From contig JAHWHE010000013.1 of assembly GCA_019323495.1 (NCBI GenBank), forward strand, positions 1 to 14,654: a stretch of 14,654 nt of DNA, given 5' to 3'. Both the position numbers and the translations under genes were made by a program. The DNA is from Candidatus Woesearchaeota archaeon (lineage in GTDB: Archaea > Nanobdellota > Nanobdellia > Woesearchaeales > WJKV01). The notes below the pieces were generated by a model. That model worked only from the letters and a program-made list of their open reading frames with translations, did no database searches and had not been told where the DNA came from. This document shows positions 12,201 through 14,654 of this stretch, piece after piece (position 1 is the first letter of the stretch; every line of letters starts with the position of its first letter).

Positions 12201-14654
12201 AATGCCAGGAGAGACAGTCAATCCTTTATGGGAAAAACCGATAGAGACAAAGAGCTTCTTTTGGAGAGCTCCTGATTTAAGTGTAGATACAGGAGCTAAA
12301 GCGCCTTTAGAGCTTTCCAAGAACCTGGGATTACTAATGGAGGGCGCAGTAGTCTATACAGAAGCCATTGGACCTGCGGATAAAAAATATAATTCTGAAA
12401 TTGTAAAAAATACAAGATACAAGAACATATACAAAGCTAATATTTTGATGAGAAGCTTCATCACAGAGCTTGCACTGCACAACATAGTCGCAGAATACAA
12501 GAGAGAAAAACTAAAAGACGAATCACTAAAGAAATTCGGCCAGATAGAAGACCTGTTCAACGGATTCGAAGAGCTTTCTGAAATAGAGCAGAATGAAAGA
12601 GTAGACGAGCTCGAAAACCTGATAGATCAAGCAGAATTCCTTAAGAGTTATTACGGTGTTGAGATAGTAGGCGAGGAAGAACTGCGCAAAATTAATGATT
12701 TAGTAGATTCCATCAAAATAAGACTATGGGACATCCGTACAAAAACATTCAAGCCGATAGACGAGAAAGTTATGGACGAGATGTACAACCACGCCATTAC
12801 CAGCTGGGAAGGCAATCCAGACAGATTAGCGTACGAGCTCAAGAGAATCTCTCAATTGCTTGCTCAATACGACAAATTCTCTGACGATCAGATAGAAAAA
12901 ATAGTAGACTCTGTAAAAGAAGCCCTCAAGTACGAGAACCGTTACAAAAAAACTAATGTAGATTATGCAAAAACAAAAGCAAAGGATCTGATAGAAGTCG
13001 GAATAAAGGTAATGACGTATTTGAAAAACAAGCATCCAGATGCAGCATACATAGGATTGCCAAGGGACGCTGACATTATGATCAGGATTCTGCTGGAATT
13101 GTACCCTGAAAAGGCAGACAATATAGAAAGCTTGTTGATTAGCAGCAAAAACATTGGCGAAGAAACATATTCAGATATTGGTGCGCTCTTGAATCAGGTA
13201 TCTGAAGAAGTATATTCACAAACAGGAAAAGATCCAAGGTCAACAAGAGAAGGTTATAAGGAACTAGTCAAAAGAACAAAGGAAAAGATAAGCGAATTGA
13301 TTAAGAACGAGCCTGGAAATTCTGTTGCAAAAGTCTCTGCTGATCTTGAAGGCTATCTGCTGCAGAAATTAATTGACAGCAATGCTTTTGAAAAGGAAAA
13401 AGTCGTATTCATTGATACCTGCTGTTCTACGTATCCAATCTTCCTTGAAGCTTTGACTCAGTATTATGCAGAAACGAAATGGAATAAGAAAATTGAAACA
13501 GAAAGCTTCTTCTGGACCGGCTTTTTTACATACGAGGCAGGTATTGTGCCGCCTGAAGAATTAGACTACAGAATGACCGAAATGGAGGATTTTTTGATAT
13601 TTACAGAAGTCTCTGAGACAGATACTTACGATCCAAGTTTTGTAAGGGAGCCCAGATATATACGGGCTTCTGAAAAGGAAATATTGGACAGTCTTGTTTA
13701 TCAAATAATAACACACAACATGATTGCTGATTCAAGAGAAGCTCCATTATTGAAAAGAGCGCGCGAAGAGCTGAATAGCATAAAATCCTCTTTTGAATTC
13801 TCAATATCGCAAGACATCGAATCCCAGAGGGCTTCAGAAAGAGATTTCCTTTCATTCTCCATTCTTGAACGCGAGCTTCTCAGGATTGAAAGCGATTACA
13901 AGCAGATAATGACCAAAAGCATGTCGAATGAGATAAACGATTTGCTGATAAGGATAAGCGAGCAAAAACAAAAGCTGCAAGAACCGGAAAAACTGCTTAA
14001 ACCAATAGACGAAGCGACGCTGGAAAAGTTAATCAACGAGTATGCTAGCAGGGCAGACTGGAGCGGAGATCCAGATGTTTTAAGCAATGCGTACAAAAGA
14101 CGCGCCGAATTGCTGCGCGACAAGGAGGAACTTGCTGAACAAGATCTTTACAGGCTGGTTAATGCAAGGCTCAATGCAATACAGAGAGAATTGGGTCTTG
14201 ACGTTTCTGGCGAGGAAAAATGGTTCAAAACATTTTATGAATCTAAGATAAAGAATCTAGAAAATTTGCCTTATATAATGGAGTTTCTTCACGATCAGGC
14301 TCCAGAGGCATCCAAGGTATTCTTATCAAGAGATGGAGACTTTTTACTCCTTGCGTATGCAGAACAGCATCCTGAAAATGCAGATAAAATAGAAAGCTTG
14401 CTCCTAACAAGAGGTTCTATCTCAGATAGAGTTTATGCTAATATGAAATCGCTTGTGGCGCGCATGAATTCACCAGGCAGCATTGGTGATTTAAACTCCA
14501 GAGAAAGCTATGAAGAAGCAGTTAAAGGATTGGCCCAACAACTAAAAACTATTATGGAAGAAAATAAAGATAAAAAGTATTCAGACAAAGATCTTATTGC
14601 CAGATTCATCGAAGACATCAAACCCCTCATAGTTAAAAAATTAGAAGCAAGCAA
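1..14654 (+). CDS. Internal part of a giant multidomain protein, open at both ends
   Basis: Frame 1 reads through the whole window without a stop: 4884 complete codons and two bases of the next. Neither the start nor the end of the gene is inside, so no start codon, ribosome binding site, signal peptide or terminator can be assigned. Codon use looks uniform, with frequent AUA and AGA/AGG, and the translation is protein-like throughout: charged, rich in Glu, Lys, Ile and Ala, very poor in Cys, with no evident membrane helix. Recognisable domains in order are a sugar-phosphate isomerase-like TIM barrel, a degenerate HD domain, an adenosine deaminase-like domain, a repeated R-D-x-D/T-C-C module, a P-loop kinase-like domain, and three more module copies in tandem. 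Pro/Glu-rich linkers separate several of them. The role of the whole protein is unknown. A mixture of intact (deaminase, barrel, Walker A) and broken (HD) active sites makes a purely structural or a purely enzymatic reading equally unsafe. Confidence 0.97.
253..1095 (+). other. Sugar-phosphate isomerase / endonuclease IV-type TIM barrel domain
   Basis: Residues 85-365 match the xylose isomerase-like (AP_endonuc_2) TIM barrel fold. The expected strand-end signatures occur in order: HLELS with E108, VSIHSP with H151, VVVHV with H190, LENYY with E222, LDIAH with D268 and H271, then AEIHSNNNIGPD with H301 and a D-V-H at 319-321 followed by G-T-L-N. These are the positions that supply metal ligands and acid-base residues in this superfamily (established for endonuclease IV and sugar epimerases). 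About 280 residues is a normal length for a complete barrel. Members isomerise or epimerise sugars and inositols, or cut DNA at abasic sites. Sequence alone does not choose a substrate, but the E-N-Y-Y and D-I-x-H signatures look more like the sugar-isomerase branch. The domain looks potentially active. Confidence 0.75.
1096..1740 (+). other. Helical region of unknown function (residues 366-580)
   Basis: After the barrel the protein is a run of amphipathic helices, for example around residues 365-400 (EYLEKVKVLEEEIKD), 440-480 and 490-555. Leu/Ile and Glu/Lys alternate in a helical pattern with few Pro or Gly. I recognise no catalytic motif. It probably spaces the barrel from the next domains. 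The last part (residues 540-580) becomes strongly acidic and leads into a Pro/Ala linker. Confidence 0.45.
1741..1857 (+). other. Pro/Ala-rich interdomain linker 1
   Basis: Residues 581-619 are low in complexity and rich in Pro, Ala, Arg and Glu (for example LLAPPAERAPALARPAARP), then acidic. This composition is typical of a flexible or extended linker. It separates the barrel and its helices from the HD-like domain. Similar Pro/Glu linkers recur at residues 1647-1678, 2051-2110, 2734-2770 and 3375-3400. Confidence 0.7.
1948..2490 (+). other. Degenerate HD-phosphohydrolase-like domain
   Basis: Residues 650-830 follow the layout of HD-superfamily metal phosphohydrolases. H676 in AAHINRVAANV stands at the first ligand. 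Helix ILAALLSKIGY (710-720) matches the usual A-A-L-L-H-D-I-G. A later NPLTALLTLSSEMD (788-801) matches the N-P-L-x-x-x-L-x-x-A-D-x-x-D ending, with D801 at the last ligand position. The signature His-Asp pair is replaced by S716-K717, and the central H-rich helix has E-N-R-V instead of the usual His. If the family call is right, the metal site is lost and this is a pseudo-enzyme or ligand-binding domain. HD proteins normally hydrolyse nucleotides or signalling phosphates. The call rests on pattern order, not on an alignment. Confidence 0.5.
2458..3000 (+). other. Coiled-coil and linker region before the deaminase domain
   Basis: Residues 820-920 form a long charged helix with heptad-like spacing (KIMEMYNEMRTLEIDLLKAK, then KVVAQEIEKTRAEITEKLK and AERRAQLERYLAQISEYLG). 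This is a likely antiparallel coiled coil continuing from the HD-like domain. Residues 920-1000 contain some predicted strand (VSSFVLDNVEITG, LTLSFESLM) and another helix. No catalytic motif is evident. The region probably acts as an arm or dimerisation element; function is not known. Confidence 0.5.
3028..4920 (+). other. Adenosine deaminase-like metal-dependent hydrolase domain, enlarged by insertions
   Basis: Residues 1010-1640 carry the adenosine/AMP deaminase signatures in the correct order. APKADTHTHLRMS gives the metal-binding H1023 and H1025. DNAAYVEPRTS (1201-1211) matches the Y-x-E-x-R strand. FAGIDIAGQEE (1309-1319) matches the G-x-D-L-A-G-x-E substrate loop. KTTHVGEGF has H1366 and catalytic E1369 (the usual H-A-G-E). 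QRLGHLI has H1408. VETNPTSNVGIG matches C-P-x-S-N with Cys replaced by Asn. INTDDLTMFGTTLSREIY has D1588 and D1589 followed by the expected F-x-T-x-L-x-x-E-Y. Every zinc ligand and catalytic residue of the family is present. The domain spans about 630 residues against roughly 350 in ordinary deaminases. The extra length lies mainly in three places: between the H-x-H and Y-x-E-x-R motifs, before the G-I-D-I-A-G motif, and either side of N-P-T-S-N. It is likely an active hydrolase or deaminase of a purine nucleoside-like compound; the exact substrate cannot be read. Confidence 0.82.
4939..5034 (+). other. Interdomain linker 2 with a PPTPRVEA motif
   Basis: Residues 1647-1678 are acidic and Pro-bearing, with IPPTPRVEALPEE in the middle. 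The linker joins the deaminase domain to the first copy of the repeated module. A near-identical motif, PPAPRVEAKPAVEE, lies on the other side of that module (residues 2058-2071). The first module copy is therefore bracketed by related linkers. Confidence 0.65.
5050..6144 (+). repeat. Repeated R-D-x-D / T-C-C module, copy 1
   Basis: Residues 1684-2048 are the first and isolated copy of a large module found four times. It opens with a helical arm (KWEGDYHKLSKAFEDMSFLL, W1702). VPTVSLLRDADVMTRLLLEL follows (R1807, D1808, D1810), then L-L-V-S-R (1830-1834), about 90 helical residues, the block GAFEKGQVVFMETCCYTYPI (C1939, C1940) and PIETKSFFW (1961-1969) with ETGIVPPE. The R-D-x-D and L-L-x-S-R segments recall the S-R-D-G and S-R-R motifs of HAD-type hydrolases linked to surface polysaccharide genes. 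In the same comparison the T-C-C block would sit where those proteins have a D-T-G-x-x-G-T strand. This relation is tentative. In a 28-residue block around T-C-C, this copy is identical to copy 2 at 24 positions and to copy 3 at 21. Confidence 0.8.
6151..6330 (+). other. Glu/Pro/Val-rich interdomain linker 3
   Basis: Residues 2051-2110 are low-complexity: FAPPAPRVEAKPAVEEVEIE followed by further acidic repeats to about KPAEELTA. The linker is strongly negative with regularly spaced Pro, so it should be extended. It closes the first copy of the repeated module and shares the P-R-V-E-A motif with the linker in front of that module. Confidence 0.75.
6196..6279 (+). repeat. Two-copy 42-bp in-frame tandem repeat inside linker 3
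   Basis: Two adjacent 14-codon units both begin KPAVEEVEIE, the first continuing A-V-E-L and the second V-E-E. At the DNA level both start with aaacctgctgt and share gaagtagagatagaag, with a few synonymous or point differences. The period is a whole number of codons, as expected for a coding repeat that changes linker length without breaking the frame. Confidence 0.8.
6373..6555 (+). repeat. Possible orphan helical arm of the repeated module
   Basis: Residues 2125-2185 resemble the arm that opens each large module. SAPDWTPREFAELIRENIEP (W2136) is followed by L-E-R-L-I-I-L-S-S-Q-Y and then a further helix, matching the order W, then L-x-x-x-L-x-R, then L-L-x-x-Y in copies 1 and 3. No R-D-x-D or T-C-C segment follows. 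It may be the remnant of a lost module copy or an independently used helical hairpin. The similarity is short and helical, so chance is possible. Confidence 0.35.
6556..8199 (+). other. Unassigned mainly helical region (residues 2186-2733)
   Basis: I recognise no family in these roughly 550 residues. Residues 2260-2345 look alpha/beta (IEIIENVWVYEADIS, RKRYYLKITGPVKYEDIGKL), suggesting a small domain of about 90 residues. VSLMAQSLVNQGKTREAAEL (2356-2375) has the spacing of a tetratricopeptide-like helix pair, but only once. SLDKDGKISLSK (2489-2500) looks like half of a calcium-binding loop but lacks the final acidic residue. From 2500 to 2733 the sequence is a series of amphipathic helices (NEELRDLLSPEFMEL, LTHLVLRLIYMLTGKE, ATADEVLSIIKQRL). 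A helical-repeat scaffold is plausible. Confidence 0.4.
8200..8310 (+). other. Interdomain linker 4 with a VEAPEKI motif
   Basis: Residues 2734-2770 read LTPSVEAPEKISDED and then an Ala/Asn/Thr-rich acidic stretch. The V-E-A-P-E-K-I motif recurs as A-E-A-P-E-K-I in the linker at residues 3379-3385. The two linkers enclose the helical arm and P-loop domain, much as the P-R-V-E-A linkers enclose the first repeated module. Confidence 0.55.
8311..8982 (+). other. Helical arm preceding the P-loop domain (residues 2771-2994)
   Basis: This is a helical stretch with long charged helices, such as EKATKKLLDDIAELEKTFEQ and ENEMNRFRARLADKLRKWKE, the latter probably coiled coil. Between them a segment near 2802-2820 (TPWRPAGLFADINEDLYDKY) and ASKVLALVVVSDG (2836-2848) look more globular. 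Basic residues accumulate near the end (KTVRKISS) just before the first strand of the P-loop domain. I recognise no family. Confidence 0.4.
8983..9840 (+). other. P-loop kinase-like NTPase domain
   Basis: Residues 2995-3280 begin with a hydrophobic strand and a full Walker A motif, PIIVYVTGEPAAGKS (G3014 to S3021). ILVIHLDDLEG (3046-3056) follows, with D3052-D3053 at the position where nucleoside kinases place the catalytic or magnesium-binding Asp. Then come LPLMIVEGIAP (3184-3194), resembling the I-x-E-G strand of uridine kinase and phosphoribulokinase relatives; GVDMVLQVVADPMAIFNAME with a downstream R-Q-R-Y; and FVYDNTRSSEEF (3266-3277), close to the D-N-T/S strand near the end of such kinases. 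The order supports an ATP- or GTP-dependent small-molecule kinase. The gap of about 130 residues between the D-D strand and the E-G strand is larger than usual and may be an inserted lid. The substrate cannot be read. Confidence 0.65.
9841..10122 (+). other. Acidic helical tail of the P-loop domain (residues 3281-3374)
   Basis: Short amphipathic helices follow the kinase-like core: ANAKFKAGEITPEMLVTEAL, L-F-S-E-E-E-I-T-M-L-E-N-L, and further helices to about 3372. No active-site motif is present. The segment is likely a C-terminal extension of the P-loop domain, ending at a Pro-rich linker. Confidence 0.4.
10123..10200 (+). other. Interdomain linker 5 with an AEAPEKI motif
   Basis: Residues 3375-3400 read KKQKPAEAPEKIKISPSEGP and then L-Q-P-I-K-K-Y. 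The linker is rich in Lys and Pro and shares E-A-P-E-K-I with the linker before the P-loop arm. It is less acidic than linkers 2 and 3. Confidence 0.55.
10201..10968 (+). other. Unassigned domain (residues 3401-3656)
   Basis: This region begins with a helical, basic segment (NFLNRLFIRLFYGKRVIKNP). It continues with what looks like a small alpha/beta section (DVRRIYYDKAKQQIVAITEN, then S-V-I-R-F-N-V), and becomes helical again to about 3650. TTAIIDYGLIDKELKKMPLF and the later INEIDKLTESVRNKALKTE are typical helices. I do not recognise a family. It is bounded on the left by an E-A-P-E-K-I linker and on the right by an acidic linker, so it may be a discrete domain. Confidence 0.4.
10969..11040 (+). 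other. Asp-rich linker ending in a C-x-x-C motif
   Basis: Residues 3657-3673 are almost all Asp, Ser, Lys and Arg (KDDDKRDDVSDDSQDN), clearly a disordered acidic linker. I-K-P-C-S-S-C-P follows at once, with C3676 and C3679. These are two of only three cysteines in the window outside the T-C-C motifs. A C-x-x-C could bind metal or form a disulfide, but there is no second pair nearby to complete a zinc site. Confidence 0.6.
11041..11424 (+). other. Helical segment before the tandem modules (residues 3681-3808)
   Basis: Amphipathic helices run from the C-x-x-C linker to the second copy of the repeated module: NYRTLVENYMRKIDLILQKH, PAHLEAIAKSLYVIPEVEFD, INSLRFALDMLEFYYV and AEIEELMKIIEEQIAKFNLI. 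The D-G-E-L-D-S-S-E-I turn near 3741-3749 resembles an EF-hand-like loop only loosely. No family was recognised. Confidence 0.4.
11425..12750 (+). repeat. Repeated R-D-x-D / T-C-C module, copy 2 (first of three in tandem)
   Basis: Residues 3809-4250. The arm starts RIDDDARGVLEMLASTTF, with Phe3827 in place of the usual Trp, and is followed by a longer helical insert than in copies 1 and 3. The core has PVIGLPRDTDIMMILLYQMY (R3922, D3923, D3925), LLITRTSI, the segment NKDKNLEDKDLIARVVEDIK, then GAFEKGKAVFMETCCFTFPI (C4046, C4047) and IETKSFFW (4081-4088). Twelve extra residues sit between the T-Q-Y end of the T-C-C block and I-E-T-K-S compared with copy 3. C3956 in E-K-C-Y-D is the only other Cys here. 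The end (to residue 4250) is a helical spacer with an I-N-D-L motif that recurs at the end of copy 3, so the spacer belongs to the unit. Function unknown. Confidence 0.8.
12751..13998 (+). repeat. Repeated R-D-x-D / T-C-C module, copy 3 (tandem)
   Basis: Residues 4251-4666, a full unit of 416 residues. It opens KPIDEKVMDEMYNHAITSWE (W4269) and continues AAYIGLPRDADIMIRILLEL (R4355, D4356, D4358) and L-L-I-S-S-K, where Lys/Ser replaces the Arg seen in other copies. Then come NAFEKEKVVFIDTCCSTYPI (C4474, C4475), KIETESFFW (4497-4505) and AGIVPPEE. It joins copy 4 directly: the next unit starts with the same K-P-I-D-E at residue 4667. The I-D-T-C-C version has Asp where copies 1 and 2 have Glu, closer to the D-T-G seen in the HAD-type families that I suspect are related. 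Confidence 0.8.
13999..14654 (+). repeat. Repeated R-D-x-D / T-C-C module, copy 4 (cut by window edge)
   Basis: Residues 4667-4884. It opens LKPIDEATLEKLINEYASRA with W4687 in D-W-S-G-D-P, then KVFLSRDGDFLLLAYAEQHP (R4777, D4778, D4780) and LLLTRGSIS. This copy has S-R-D-G-D, closest of the four to the canonical S-R-D-G motif. NKDKKYSDKDLIARFIEDIK follows, identical to copy 2 at 15 of 20 positions. The window ends at K-L-E-A-S plus two bases (aa), just where copies 1-3 begin their A-F-E-K...T-C-C block, so the second half of the unit is expected outside the window. Confidence 0.8.

Noticed and set aside
336..14123. Many open frames of 60-146 codons on the minus strand
   Set aside because: They lie opposite the continuous plus-strand frame, mostly share one antisense phase, are Ser/Leu/Phe-rich as expected from the complement of Glu/Lys/Ala-rich codons, and resemble no protein family.
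1..14654. Several adjacent genes rather than one
   Set aside because: No stop codon breaks frame 1 anywhere, and domain junctions are Pro/Glu linkers in the same frame, not intergenic sequence with stops and ribosome binding sites.
1..14654. Non-ribosomal peptide synthetase, polyketide synthase or classical giant adhesin
   Set aside because: None of the carrier, condensation, adenylation or ketosynthase motifs appears, and there are no cadherin, Ig-like or RTX-type calcium repeats.

Overview
The window holds one uninterrupted plus-strand reading frame and nothing else that I can support. Frame 1 is open from base 1 to base 14654: 4884 full codons plus two bases of the next, with no start and no stop inside. 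It is therefore an internal slice of a giant gene encoding a protein of more than about 4,900 residues. I see no intergenic gap, RNA gene, CRISPR array, insertion sequence, promoter or terminator. The many short open frames on the other strand and in frame 2 are shadows of this gene.

Organism: the gene is intron-free, AT-leaning, uses many AUA (Ile) and AGA/AGG (Arg) codons, and encodes a charged Glu/Lys-rich protein. Giant multidomain genes of this kind are known from uncultivated lineages such as Omnitrophota, and a DPANN archaeon is an alternative. This assignment is inference, since no marker gene is present.

Layout (residues counted from base 1): a helical stretch (1-84); a sugar-phosphate isomerase / endonuclease IV-type TIM barrel with its metal ligands (about 85-365); helices and a Pro/Ala linker (366-619); a degenerate HD-phosphohydrolase-like domain (about 650-830); a coiled coil (820-1000); a greatly enlarged adenosine deaminase-like domain that keeps every catalytic residue (about 1010-1640); a PRVEA linker; the first copy of a large repeated module (1684-2048); a second PRVEA linker with a 14-residue tandem repeat; a long unassigned helical region (2186-2733); a helical arm leading to a P-loop kinase-like domain (about 2995-3280); more unassigned sequence with an acidic, CxxC-bearing linker (3281-3808); and three tandem copies of the large module (3809 to the end), the last cut by the window edge.

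The repeated module is the most unusual item. Each copy has a helical arm with a W-x-G-[DN] motif, an R-D-x-D segment followed by L-L-x-[ST]-[RSK], and then, in the three copies that reach it, a strongly conserved block containing T-C-C and an I-E-T-[KE]-S-F-F-W motif. Six of the nine cysteines I read in 4884 residues are in those T-C-C motifs. The last copy reads S-R-D-G-D, which recalls a motif of HAD-type hydrolases linked to surface polysaccharide loci; this link is tentative.

Several recognisable domains (isomerase barrel, HD, adenosine deaminase, nucleoside-kinase-like P-loop) belong to superfamilies acting on sugars, phosphates or nucleosides. That suggests either one very large multi-enzyme protein for such substrates or a structural protein assembled from recruited enzyme folds. 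The intact deaminase site favours some catalysis; the broken HD site shows that not every domain is active.
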